From: Brachypterus glaber
Taxonomy: Eukaryota; Arthropoda; Insecta; Coleoptera; Kateretidae
Direction: 5' to 3'
Assembly (NCBI GenBank): GCA_958510825.1
Contig: OY294048.1
Location: forward strand, 33,073,026 to 33,137,025
Length of the DNA stretch: 64,000 nt
The position numbers were made by a program, and so were the translations under genes. The notes beneath the pieces were generated by a model, which was given only the letters and a program-made list of their open reading frames with translations, had not been told where the DNA came from and searched no databases. Below, in pieces: positions 50,935 to 62,930 of this stretch. Every line of letters begins with the position of its first letter. The stretch's first letter is position 1.

Positions 50935-51621
50935 ATATTCATACTTTAAAATAGTTAGTTGGCCTCAAATAACGAAAGGTGTAACTAAAACATCCAAAGT
51001 TTTGAAATCCGCTATATTTTAAATAATATTTGAATAAGATTATTTTTTTACAGTCATAGGGACCTATGACCTAAAAGGCATTTTATACCTACCTAATTTC
51101 TAGAGCCTAAACAATAAAATTGACTTTTATGTCAATATTTTTTATGGAAATAGTAGTCCTTTAAATGTAATAAATGTAAGGAAACAGTTAATCTTACGCC
51201 CAAAATAGTCTTTCAAATGTAAAAAATGAATAAATATCCTTTCCACTTGTTGTTTAAGGCTGTCCGAATTTTATGAATGTATGAATATATGTATGGTTGT
51301 CCGGTTTTATTTAACCGCTTCCAGAAGAAACTTGAAATCTGGCATTACATGAAGTACGAGCCCACGAAAAATCCGAAACTTGACCTCCGACCCCCCTAAA
51401 CATCCCCAATCGGGGAAAAAATTATCTAGAATAGATAGAAACTTTAAATTTGATACGTGATCCAGTATGAATTAAAAAAAAAACTTTAAAAGTTACCCCC
51501 TTAACCCCTTAATTGGGGGAAAATTATTGAACAAGTTTTGTACATTTTAAATAATCCTTGCGAAAAATGGCTTCACGGCTAGTATATTATATATTGCATT
51601 ACCCTGGATGGCGTTGTTTCA
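50935..51621. other. AT-rich DNA, no gene recognised
   Basis: No ORF of note. Phrases such as CTTGAAATCTGGCATTACAT (about 51330-51350) look like decayed non-coding repeat. Confidence 0.35.
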
Positions 51622-51880
51622 CTAAAACTGTTACGGCTGAAACCGTTGCAGATAAAACCGTTACGGCTGAAACCGTTACGGCTAAAACCGTTACGAAAAA
51701 GTTTTCCAAAATTATGTGACGCTTACGATATTAGGCCATAGTCCGTAGGCCATAGGCTACAGATCACAGGACACAGGCTACAAACATAAAGTGATCTTGT
51801 TAGCGCTTGATTCGATCATATAAGTGAACGCGTAGTAGATAGAAAACCGTGCCTCGTAACTGGAGGCTTAAAACATATTA
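51622..51880. repeat. GTTACG element, copy 2 with a different core
   Basis: It begins with CCGTTACGGCTGAAA repeats, then GTTACGAAAAAGT and ATTATGTGACGCT, and ends AACTGGAGGCTTAAAACATA as in copy 1. The core has AGGCCATAG / AGGCTACA short repeats instead of the 21-bp array. Confidence 0.7.
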
Positions 51881-52459
51881 ATGCTATCACGGTTTTGCTT
51901 TACTTGCACACTAGAACGTTTCTTCATTTAAATAGCACCCCTATATATTTTTTACGTATACATTTCAAGCTCGCTAACGTGAACACAAAAAGCCCATCGA
52001 ATTTAAGTGTTCACGTCAAAGGTATGAACATAAAAGTTAACTTAAAATATAAAGTATAATATAATATACCATATTATAGTATAGGTAAAATATTATTATT
52101 TAATTCGGAATTAATAGAAATCTTGTTCACGATAGCGAGCGTGTACTGTAATTTTTTTTTACGTATAATAATTATATTCTTAAATTTCGGACATGCCAGA
52201 AACTTTATATGGAGAACAACTTGAGTGTCACAAACCGTAGTTTTAGTAAAAGCCGTAACACGCTACCACAGAAGTTTCATATTTAAACTACAACCAGTTA
52301 TTTTTCATTAGGAAATAATAATAAGCCTAATTTGCACTTAATTTCCATTTTGTACCATTTTATACCGATGTGCGCAAAGAGCGATTTTTTGCAAAATTTC
52401 ACCTTTATTTTTCCCTATACATTCCAAAGAAATTGTGATTAAAGATAATTTCTAGTCAA

Positions 52460-53352
52460 AAGAATGATGCAGAAAATTGCCTAAAATTGGCTTACGGCCA
52501 AATTGCATTAAATTCGGATATGTTATAGATCTTTTTATTTTAAACCAATTTCTTTTAAGGCAAAAATCAATCCTATGGCAAGATTTTAGCCTAAACTAAT
52601 AAATCCAATTGTAGAATTTTAAAATTGTCACTTAAAATATTTAGTAATTTTATTTATAAACTTCGAGTTTCGTCCAGTTTCATCTAATTTTAAACCATTT
52701 CCACTACAAAATATTTCAAAGTATTACATTAATACATTAATAAGTATTTTTTTTTTGTTCACAAAATAGGAGTTTTGTGTTGATTTTAAACCTATTGTAT
52801 TAAGTAATATTTTCACCTGTGAAATAATTTTATTAAAGAAGTTAAAAATATTCATAAAAATTACATTTTACAGTCATTTCATCTACTGGTAAGTTTTTAA
52901 AGTATACTTTAAACCCTTTTAAAAAGTCCAAGTAGAGACCAGTAGGATCCAGTAGATTCCAATCAGTTTTCTACTGGTCTCTACTTTTTTTAACAGGGAA
53001 GTAGGATCGATCGCTAAATGGAATAACTGTAAAATCTATTTTTTATTACAATTTTTTAACTTCTAGCAACAATATTATTTCACAGGCTAAAATATTAACT
53101 CAATAGGTTTAAAATTAAAAAAAAAAACTTCTTTTTATAAATAAAAAATACTTATTATGTTGAAATATTTTACTTTGACAATTTCAGAATTAATAATCCT
53201 GTACTTGTACTGTAACAGTTATTACAGGTATTTCGTTTTTTTGAAAACAAATAACTGTAAATCTAGTCATGTAACTGATTTCTTCATTGGAGGAACTTGT
53301 TTAGGATAATATACACATAGGCCAATTTTAAGGCATTTTCCGCCTCATTCTT
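52460..53352. mobile_element. 900-bp diverged fold-back
   Basis: AATGATGCAGAAAATTGCCT / AGGCATTTTCCGCCTCATT, TAATATTTTCACCTGTGAAATAAT / ATTATTTCACAGGCTAAAATATTA and a central GTAGAGACCAGTAG / CTACTGGTCTCTAC hairpin. Confidence 0.65.
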
Positions 53353-54785
53353 TCGTTGTTAAGTTTTGTTTGTATGTTACTTTATATACCTAAAATAAAT
53401 TATATTAGTTTGCTATTATGTATCACATAATTACAGTGGACTGAAATTTGGCACAGAATTTAAATTTTGTATTTTTCACGTAAGAGGGAACATTAAAAAA
53501 ACGTGTTTTTTGCTTACGAATGCTGTAAGCAGCTAACCATTGTTTTTCTATTACCTGTGTGACAGTTTAATGCTGTCACCTACTGGCAGCGCCGAAGTTA
53601 TTCGCTAATTACGAATGAGCACATGATAATTCCGATACCGAATTTTTTTACTTTTTATTACAAAAACCAAATTCAAAATCTATCTATAAAACGATTTTAA
53701 TTTTTTTCAATACAAAAATACGGGATGATTAGATGATTTTACGTCGAAAGTGAGAAAAAAACTTTGTAAGAACTTCTGTGCTAATTCGCTGCCCAAGGGA
53801 ACTACCTAGTTCCGTAGATTCCTAGTTCCCTAGGGGCATTTTTATGCATACAAATGAATATGGTTTACTTAGTCAGATTTGCAGTTATATTATAAAATTT
53901 GTCAAGAATAAAATTCTATACAAAAAATATTCTGTAACTTTTTTTGAAGTCTTCGCGCTAGCGCATTGTTAATTTAGGCGCGCATGAAATTGTTTAAACA
54001 TGGTTATTTGCAACATGCAATGACTTTCTCAAAAAAACACGATCGGATTTCTTAGGCATACACTTCATTGCAAATTTACATGGATTAAAACAAAAACATT
54101 TATAACTTTTGATTTTTTTATAATTTCTGATATTTGAATTTTTTAACAACATTAATTTTTACACTTCGAGGGTTAATTTTTTTTTTCACTGCAAGATTTT
54201 AAGTAGGGTTAAAATAAATATTTTAGACGGTAATTTTTAAAATTAATCCATTTTCAGCGGAGCTATACCGTTAAAAATAATTTAGCAATATGCACCGCTG
54301 ATAAACAATTGCATTTTCTCATAAATAATCGATGAATTTTAAACGGAATTTTATGCTTGACAAATTTTATAATAGGCCTTTTTGCATAACTGCAAATCTG
54401 ACGAAGATATTCGCGAAAAACCACATATAATTGCAAAATAAAAAATAAGCTCGCGTCACAAACATGTTTATAATGACAAGGCGAAGGCGTACACAAAAAC
54501 TTAGACAGATGGCATTTTTTCCGTAACTACTGGTTTTTTAAATTTAATATGACTGGAGTAAAAATAATCCGAGGCACAAGAATTTTGTTTGTTGACTTGT
54601 GTAATTTACCTTTACCTTAAGTATAGATAGTAAGATTTCTGACGTGAAATTAGTCAAACCTATTTTTTTTAAATCTCGTATTTTTTTACTAAAACAAATA
54701 AAAATTAAAATCGTTTTTCTGGCTTGCAGTTACTAGATTTAATTTTTTTAATTAGTAAAAGAATTTGAGTCTCGTCAAATATATG
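53353..54785. other. Diverged repeat region
   Basis: GTCAGATTTGCAGTTAT (53871) and ATAACTGCAAATCTGAC (54385) with ATAAAATTTGTCAAG / CTTGACAAATTTTAT form an inverted pair about 500 bp apart. Otherwise AT-rich without genes. Confidence 0.45.
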
Positions 54786-54942
54786 TGTGACCCTGCACAA
54801 AGAAACCCACCTAGTGTGTCAAAACTAATTTTCTCAGAAAACGCGTTTAAAGTTTTGCTTTTGCTTTTACATAAGAATCTGAAAAAAAAAATGAAATACG
54901 TAAATTTGGCACACTAGGTGGGTTTCTTTGTGCGGGGTCACA
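54786..54942. mobile_element. 157-bp MITE, TGTGACCC ends
   Basis: TGTGACCCTGCACAAAGAAA...CCCACCTAGTGTG faces CACACTAGGTGGG...CTTTGTGCGGGGTCACA, about 33 bp per arm with one mismatch. Confidence 0.85.
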
Positions 54943-55326
54943 AATTTTTTTGACCCTCTAAAAATGAATTGTGCTTTACCGCTCTATCCACTGTAATTCT
55001 GTTATACACACTGTATCAAGGGATAACTAAGTTATTATAACTTCTATGATTTTCTCCATTCAATTCAGTGTCGGACTGGAAGAACAATGGCCTACCGGGC
55101 AAAAGGTCACGATGGCCAATACATCTTAAAACATATCGTGAAGATATGTAATTCTATCCATTCCATTATATATTATTCACAGTAAATGCTATATTGCATT
55201 TCCCAAATACTTAAAAAAAGTAATTTTCAAAAAAAAATAACAAAAAGAATACTTTTTTTTAAAAGATCTTTTTTTTAATTTTTCAATTTTGTTTTATTAA
55301 ATTTTCTTTTTGCAAAAGACGAATAA

Positions 55327-55830
55327 CACAGCTACACAAAAAGAAAAAAATTCTGGTACTTTTAACGAGACACATGTATTTCTATGTATGTAAGTCGTTA
55401 TACTCGAAAACAATGTTTTTTGAGGTTATCTCCAAAACTAATTGGACGAGGTGCTGTTTTGACCACAAATTTGGGTTCAGCGCCTCAAAATACATAGGAA
55501 CACAATGGTCTCCAAAAAAAATCTTGACCTTTTTTTTTGTGGCTACATGTGAGGCCACAGAAACTAAAAAAAAAGGTCAAAAACTTTTTTGGGGACCGTT
55601 GTATTCCTATGTATTTTGAGGCGCTGAACTCGAATTTTAAGTCAAAACAGCACATCTGATTAAGTTTGGAGATAGCCTCAAAAAACGTTATTTTTATACT
55701 CAAAAATTACGTTTTTTAAAGTCTAAACTAATCGTATGAGGTGCTATTTTGACCTCAGATTCGGATTCAGCGACTCAAAATACATATGTCTCGTCAAAAG
55801 TACCAGACTTTTTTTCTTTTTGTGTGGCTG
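55327..55830. mobile_element. Fold-back element, CACAGCTACACAAAAA ends, copy 2
   Basis: Same arms as 42321-42784 (GAGGTTATCTCCAAAACTA, AAAATACATAGGA). Internal direct and inverted sub-units with GTGGCTACATGTG / GGCCACAGAAAC. Confidence 0.75.
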
Positions 55831-57140
55831 GTTAATTAAAAAAAAAAGTTCAAGAAAAATTTTTCAAAAAAAACTTTCAAATTAAAAAAAAAAATTTAAT
55901 TTAAAAAAAATGGACCATCCAATTTATCTTTAGGTATATTGGTGTTTTAATTTTTTTCTGAAGGCACATCCGAATCTTTCTGCCACCCCCTGACAAAATC
56001 TGAAATAGCGCCCCTGAAATAGTTATCAACTAAGTGGAATTTTGGATCCATAGTTCCTCTTACTTTTTATCCATGGATACATTTAAATAGCTTAGGGCGG
56101 ATTTTTTAATGCATGCGCTTGCATTAGGCTATATTTCTTAAAAAATAGTCTTTTTATAAAATTTGGAGAATTTTCATTGTTGTCCCAAGTGCACACACTA
56201 TTTGCAAATATTTTTGTTTGGATTTGTTTATTCAGTGAATATAATACAAGCAATGCAATATTTAAAATAAATGTACAATAATATTGTAAACATTTATGCC
56301 ATAATTTTACCTCACTAGGTTTCTTTTATTTATGAAAACTGTACTCCATCAGAAATATACTATTAATTTGTGTTGTAAAATGTACAATATGTTATACACT
56401 ATCGCGCATTAAATTCCAACACCTAAAAAATTGACATTTTTTAAATTCAAATATTTCGGAAACTAATTAATGGATTTGACTGATTCTTTTTTGTTTTGAA
56501 GCTTAAACATTCTCTACTTTTGTTTGTTTTAAGAATGATTATTTTTTTTTCGTATTAACAGCAACAAATAATGTACAACTATGTTTCTTAACCCATCTTC
56601 TAGGACTTTTTTTCTAACATTAGAAAAACGTTATTCTAACGTTAAATTTCTACCAGGGTAGTCACTATGTTTAGTACGGTGTTCCTTAAAATACTGTTTT
56701 TGTGAGACGCCCTTTTTTGTTCCAAATTTTCTAAAAATGATATAAAGGCATTTCCTATCAAAAAATGTAAACAAAAAATTTTTAGAATAATTTAGAATAT
56801 TTTTTAAAGATTTTTTTTCTATTGCAACATCTTGATAACTAATCGCAATAATTTAAGTACATTACAATATACAAATTTAAGGTAAAATATCTCGATGGTT
56901 ACAGTTTGCATTTAATTTTATTTTTATATAGTTTTATTTACATATAAAAATATTTATTTTGTCGAGATTTTAAAAGTAAAAAATACGATATATTTTTCTC
57001 GTAATATGTTTTAAAATTCTATGTATTTTGTACCTGTTATGTAGTTTATTTATATACATATAATTATATTTTTATTATATTTAAGTTTATTCTATCATGG
57101 TTAGAATGAGTCACAGAAATCTGTTGCAACAGGCACTGTC
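55831..57140. other. AT-rich DNA with repeat scraps
   Basis: The end of the TA-flanked MITE family (AACGTTATTCTAACGTTAAA, ACCAGGG-TA) occurs at about 56605-56657. No gene recognised. Confidence 0.45.
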
Positions 57141-57614
57141 TTCTTGTGTTATCTATATAATTATATGGCCAATCTATGTATTTCATTGTTAATATCAAAA
57201 GTATAGTCGGTGTCACATTTATAGTAGAATGTTTACGTTTAGAACAGATTAATGTGATACAGGGACGTAACTAAATTTTATTGAATACATATTCATCTTA
57301 TATAGCTCGATGCACAGAACACAAATAAAACAAAAAGCCTGTCCAGTAAATATTTATTGCTACAAATGCCTTGTGAGTGTGGTTAAATATGATTGGATAG
57401 GGTTGAACGTTAACTGGCCAGATCAGTCCACGTGAACTGGATACAAATAGATCAGTTTAAATGAGTCTAAAATTATTGGACGAACAGTTTGACACGCGCC
57501 AGATAAAAATAATCGCTGTTAAAAAAAATTCTCTCATAACTTTGGCATCGACTATACTCTTGTGTTATATAAATATATGACCAATCTACGTATTTTCTTG
57601 TTAATATCAAAAGT
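57141..57614. repeat. Direct repeats ~415 bp apart
   Basis: CTTGTGTTATCTATATAATT...CAATCTATGTATTT, TTGTTAATATCAAAAGTA at 57141-57203 recurs at 57557-57614. Confidence 0.65.
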
Positions 57615-57851
57615 ACTTTAAAAAATAGTTTTAAAGATATGATTCGAAAAATTGTGCCATAAATTAATAATAATAATAAATAGGTACATATACACCCTGT
57701 GAGAGCCTGTAGTCAAAAGACACTCACTGGTTATTAAAAAATAAAGCTGCTTAAAAGGTGTATAATAATTATACATATAGGTATAATACCTATGATAAGT
57801 ATCTATACCTTTATATGTTTTATTTACTTAATTTAATACAGCCTGTTTAAA

Positions 57852-57962
57852 ATTATACAAAACGGAGAAAACAAAGATCAAGACTGAAGTGATTTTTTTT
57901 AACATCATCAAACATCAGCCTTGATCTAATCGTTTTCTCTTTGTTTTCTCTGTACTGTATAA
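57852..57962. mobile_element. Hairpin MITE, ATTATACAAAACGGAG arms
   Basis: GGAGAAAACAAAGATCAAG faces CTTGATCTAATCGTTTTCTC, with ATTATAC / GTATAAT outside. A simple hairpin GCCTGTTCAG-AAAAC-CTGAACAGGC lies nearby at 58122-58146. Confidence 0.65.
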
Positions 57963-58146
57963 TCTCAAACACATGGTATATGTTTTTATACCTAAAAAGG
58001 GATTGGCTATATATCATCGTTAACAAGCTGAAGCTTCATAAAGGGGAGAAATTTAAAGGTTCGCAAAAATCTGTGTAATTTCACTATTTTTAATATATTA
58101 AATAATTATCACGCTATAAAGCCTGTTCAGAAAACCTGAACAGGCA

Positions 58147-58926
58147 TTATTTAAAATATACATATTTGTATAAAAAATAAGAATTTGGTTACAAGGAACA
58201 GCAATATTAAAATATAAAACATAGTCGATGCTAAATCGTGCAGATTAATAAAACACTTAAGTTCTAAATCGTATATAAACCAAATTCTTTTCAAATTAAA
58301 TATCATTCACCTATGATCATTCTTTCTTTTGACTTACTTTGAAGTAGTCTATCTACAAACCTCTGAGGCTGGGGGTTGAGTGAGCCACAGTTGGAGTCCA
58401 GCTCCCAAGCTGCCTCAAACTGCTTCTAAACAAAGCTAGATACATGCTATCTATGTATATTTGTAGGGACAATCTGAGAGAATGTAAGTTTCTGCTACTC
58501 AACAAACTCGACAAATAAATTTAAAAAAGCTGAAACGGGTACCCTTTTTAGACCGGTTGCAAAATGAGAACGATTCTTGTCTCTATTTCGTTCGAGTTTA
58601 CGAAACATCTAATCGTAAACGTTTCATTCTATCAGCAATTTTCTTGTTTCGTTTTTTTACAAATTCGTCACTTTTCCTATACTTTTCGATCATTTTCTTT
58701 TGTTTTTTTTTGGCTTTATCAAATTGTTTTTTTTTTTGCCGCACCATTATCAGATGGAAAGGAGAATGGGCATTTTTATAAGGGTTTTGGGCCCACCCTC
58801 AACAGCAACGAATTATTAGAAAGCCATTTTTATGTAGATTAATCATTTTAAATCAAGAACATACCTTAGGCACCGAGGTTCCGAGTTATAGGCATTTGAA
58901 CTGTAATAACTCCATATAATTTTTTT
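58147..58926. other. No gene recognised
   Basis: GCCCACCCTCAACAGCAACGAAT (58791-58813) is matched exactly on the opposite strand at 62152-62174, so part of this stretch belongs to a repeat. Confidence 0.4.
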
Positions 58927-59741
58927 TTTCACCACCAGCCTAAAACCACATCTTTATTACTGTTCTCTTCATTGGTAGAAATATTATTTCTCTACCTATG
59001 ATGTCAGAGATTCTAAAAATAATGAATTGCACCATGGTTAATAATGAATTTTTATTCAGCTGTTTTGGCATCTGACGTTTCACTTAATTATTAAATCACG
59101 TTGCTATTTACAAGTGTCTTTAGGCACCAAATTTATTCATTGCATGAAAAATATTAACTAAATTAGTACCTATAAAATATGTTTTACAAAAAACATTTCA
59201 AAAAGTGAAAATCATTGGTCCATCATATTCAACCATAGATTATACAACCCATATATTACCGTAAGGATCATAGATTACTAGAGGTACAACCCCCATATAT
59301 CGATTTTTGAGGCAATAGATTCTCCCTCACAGTTTTCGCCTGTCCCCTTATTTCTGGGGGAGTACCAGAATCATCACTTTGCATTTCACTTTTCATTTTT
59401 ATATATTTTATCACACTTAACACAGAAACACTTTCTAACTTAATAATTTTAGCAGATCACCAGAAAATTTCTACCAGAAATGTCAAGTTATTCATTTGTT
59501 TTTTTAATGGCCGCGAACGGCCAGCGTGATATTTTAAATTTATAAGCTTTTTCATTAAATTTTAGTAAAATAAATAAATAAATAGCTAATTAATTGTACT
59601 GGTAGTGAAAAAAATACTATATTTTCTACGTGAGTGAAGATTTAACATTTTAGACCGCGTCTTGCGGGCTTCGCGCTAGCGCAATTTGACGCAGGTCAAA
59701 AATGTTAAACTTCTCTCACTTGGTAAATAATATACTATTTG
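58927..59741 (-). mobile_element. ~815-bp repeated element, copy 2
   Basis: High-identity copy of 37817-38645, same orientation, with the 42-codon ORF at 59396-59268 (stop included) and the terminal hairpin around TTGCGGGCTTCGCGCTAGCG. It lacks about 11 bp (GCGCTCATCCC) present in copy 1. Confidence 0.8.
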
Positions 59742-59785
59742 TGTTATTAAGTTGGATAAAGACTTTAATTAAATTACTACTACTA

Positions 59786-60091
59786 CACGGTGGGCCTTAC
59801 ATATGTTTTAAATAAATAGTCAAGCACCACCATTTTTTTATTCTAACTTTTTCATAGATCAAATAAAGGTGTATAATGTAGATAAGATTTTTTAGCGATA
59901 ATTTTGGAAAACAATATTTTTAATTTGTTTTTTCATTTTTTTTCCGAAAAAAATGTTTTTTTCAAAAAGTGCTCTAACGATTATCTTAATTTTGTTGTTT
60001 TTTTTTTATTTCAGTTAGGTCTATGATAAATATTGTATAAAAACAATTGTTGTGCTTGACTTTTTATTTAAAACTATTTAAGGCCCACCGT
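59786..60091. mobile_element. 306-bp MITE, ACGGTGGGCCTTA ends
   Basis: ACGGTGGGCCTTACATA...AAATAGTCAAGCA faces TGCTTGACTTTTT...TTAAGGCCCACCGT. The interior is AT-rich. Confidence 0.75.
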
Positions 60092-60128
60092 GTTTATTTT
60101 ATTATGACGCGTCACGTGAAAATAAAAG

Positions 60129-60149
60129 ATGGCGCCTTGTTTAGCGTTG
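60129..60149 (+). CDS. Possible first coding exon of an unknown gene (seven codons)
   Basis: ATG GCG CCT TGT TTA GCG TTG is followed by a consensus donor GTAAGT at 60150. Just upstream is GACGCGTCACGTGAAAATAAAAG, with an E-box CACGTG, and the ATG sits in an AAGATGGCGCC context like YY1-type promoter motifs. These GC-rich features stand out in an AT-rich region. No matching second exon was found before the window ends, so this is a lead only. A MITE (59786-60091) ends 37 bp upstream. Confidence 0.28.
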
Positions 60150-60567
60150 GTAAGTAATATTTTCTTTATTTTACATAATAAAATTGATTTATATAAATAA
60201 TATTATTCAGTTTTAAGTATTTTTAGTATATTAACAACGGTGTTTAGCAAATTAGTATTATTACTTTGATAAATAAAGGATATTTGTGTACAATTTAAAC
60301 TTGTCAGACTAACCTCAATTGTTTATATACTATGTTTTTATGCTATTATGAATGGGTTGGAGTTCTTGTGTGTTCTGTGGTACGCGCACTCTATTTAAAA
60401 TATACTATTAACCATTCAGGTGTCTTTGGGATACTATCTTCCCACCGACTTTATATTCCTTCCACAGCTATGCCCAGCGATGAAATCTATTCCCTTAATT
60501 ATTTTAAATTAGTATACTGCTGACAGCTGTTAAAGACTACAACATACGCATGCCACTCAATTGGTTA

Positions 60568-61180
60568 TAGGTCGGAAGCAAGATGACTGGAGTTATTTAT
60601 AACTCCAGCAAAGAACTTTTACCTGAAGAATGAACATGATGAAATCTACCGTATGCTTTGTTTGAAGCGTGAACCAACTACGGTGAGGAGCTGGTGGGGA
60701 GTGACTATTGTTTACACTTAGTACGCGTAAAGAGAGAGAAGGATGTGTAGTAAACTCACAGTCTAATGTCGTAAACTTTGTCAAGCAATACAGTGTTGCC
60801 GGTTGCAACACCTGCTTTAGATATTTTATTGTAAATTTTAAGAAATATTAGTTTTATTTGAGTTTTATATGCACTAGTAGTTTAATTTTAATAAATTTAA
60901 TTATATTAAATTATCAAACATAATTATACTGTCGTAGTATAGTAGTTTTTTAAAATTTTAATTTAGGTATAAAGATTTATCATAATGATAAAGTGAAAAT
61001 TACGCAACATCGCTCTGGTCAGCAGAAGGTCAAAACTAGCGATACTTATGTTTACACCAGAAGCAGTATCGCGTACGTTTATGTAAACAAACAAACAAAA
61101 AGATGACACCTTCATTAACATTGGCCTGAAATAACTTCTTGAGGTAAAAGTTCTTTGAACTCCAGCTATCTTGGTCGGAA
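60568..61180. mobile_element. ~610-bp fold-back, GGTCGGAAG ends
   Basis: GGTCGGAAGCAAGATGACTGGAGTT / ACTCCAGCTATCTTGGTCGGAAG and CAAAGAACTTTTACCT / AGGTAAAAGTTCTTTG are inverted. Confidence 0.65.
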
Positions 61181-61401
61181 GATATTATCCCAGTGGTCCA
61201 CAAGAAACACTAGATTTACGTAGACGAGTCTTGAAATGAAAAAAAAGTAGTTTTTTTTTAATTCAATAAAAAAGGTTAAAATATAATTATGTAAGTACTA
61301 AGATATATGTATACTTTACAAACTTAGCGTGAGAAAATATAGTTTATTTCATATTTAACTTTTAACAGCAAGAAATGCCAAATAACTTTTGAATGACATA
61401 T

Positions 61402-62150
61402 AACACTACCCGACAATTTAAAACTTTTTAAATATACTATTTATCATATATCCCCTGATTTCATATCCGTTTTCAGAATTTTTCTATCACGTCACAGTTT
61501 TGATATACAGGGCGTTTTATAATAAAAAAAGCCATTTTTTTAAATGTCGGGGGATTTTACATTTATAATTTTTTTTTTTTCAAATTTGGTACACTTGTTA
61601 AAAATTTGTGTGCTTTTCGAATATTTAAAAAAAAATAAATATCGATTGTCATTTATTTTTTATAATAAAAAGAAAAAGTTTTTTCGTTGCCAAAATTTCA
61701 AAAGATGGAATTTTTCGATGTAACTATGAAAAAAATACTCTGTATTTATCTGGCTTCATTTTGATTTCAATTTTTTTTTTGAAGGACCTTCTGGAAGCGG
61801 CGCAATATTAATTTTAAGTCCGTTATGTCAGCTAATTTAACAGAAATTTGCACTTTTTATTATAAAAAACAAATGACAATCGATATTTAAAATTTTTTTA
61901 AAATATTCGAAAAGCACACAAATTTTTAACAAGTGTACCAAATTTGAAAAAAAAATATTCATAAATGTGAAATCTCCCGACGTTTAAAAAAATGCATATT
62001 TTTATTATAAAACACCCTGTATATCAAAATTGTGACGTGATGGAAGAATTCTAAAAGCGGATTTGAAATCAGGAGAAAAAAATACTTCTTGACCCTATAC
62101 ATATATATGTATATCTCATCATTAGTATATAAATCATGTCGGGTAGTGTT
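61402..62150. mobile_element. 750-bp fold-back, AACACTACCCGACA ends with inner ACAGGGCG element
   Basis: AACACTACCCGACA / TGTCGGGTAGTGTT outer, ATCACGTCACAGTTTTGATATACAGGG / CCCTGTATATCAAAATTGTGACGTGAT next, then AATTTGGTACACTTGTTAAAAATTTGTG / mirrored. Inner and outer layers look like one element inserted in another. Confidence 0.75.
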
Positions 62151-62553
62151 ATTCGTTGCTGTTGAGGGTGGGCTCAAAATACCGATTGTCCTTTATAAAA
62201 AAAATAAATTTAATGTAAAAAATATCAAAATATATTTAAATGACTATATCTCGGAACCTAATAGTTCTACGATAAAAATGATTACATATGTTTTTAAAGG
62301 GAATTAAAAATGATGTAAGAATTTTTGCCCTACTTTAAATAATGAGATATCGCTAATAATTATGGTTTTTGTTCGTTTTGCCCACGCCAATGTTAACCAT
62401 ATTTGATGTGACGCAAATAACAAAGATCCTGAATTGTTTGGTAAAATAATGTTTTAAATTGAACAACCCGTTAAAAAGTAAAAAGTTTTAAGGTTTACAG
62501 ACAGACGGACTTTTTTTCAACACCCACTTTTTTCACATTTTCTCGTTGTTTAA

Positions 62554-62618
62554 CACTTTCGCTGGCGATTGTAATTTGTAATTTTGCCGCCACGTATGCG
62601 TCATCGGCAGCGAACGTG
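62554..62618. mobile_element. 65-bp TTAA-flanked MITE
   Basis: TTAA on both sides (62550-62553, 62619-62622); ends CACTTTCGCTGGC and GGCAGCGAACGTG are largely complementary. piggyBac-style target duplication. Confidence 0.6.
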
Positions 62619-62659
62619 TTAATGACAATCTTAACCCAGACAGCACATAATAACTATTA

Positions 62660-62930
62660 GACATCCAGGGGATATACTTTCTGGATATAGGGTATATCCA
62701 TTGGATAGCCTGGATAGCCATTAGATATGCCATGGAAGTCCGCCTATATTCAGGATATCCACTGGATATACTCGAGATATTCAGTGGGCATCTATTTTTT
62801 AACCTCCTTAAAGTATATCTACAGGATATCTAATGGATATACTTTAGGGAGGTTAAAAAAGTAGATGTCCATTGGATATCTCATGGATATCCAGTGGATA
62901 TCCTGGATATAGGCGGACTTTTAGATGTCA
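62660..62930. repeat. GGATATCC-rich palindromic element
   Basis: More than ten GGATAT(C/A) motifs in both orientations. The main palindrome pairs AAGTCCGCCTATATTCAGGA / TCCTGGATATAGGCGGACTT (62735-62920) and AACCTCC / GGAGGTT at the centre. Confidence 0.75.
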
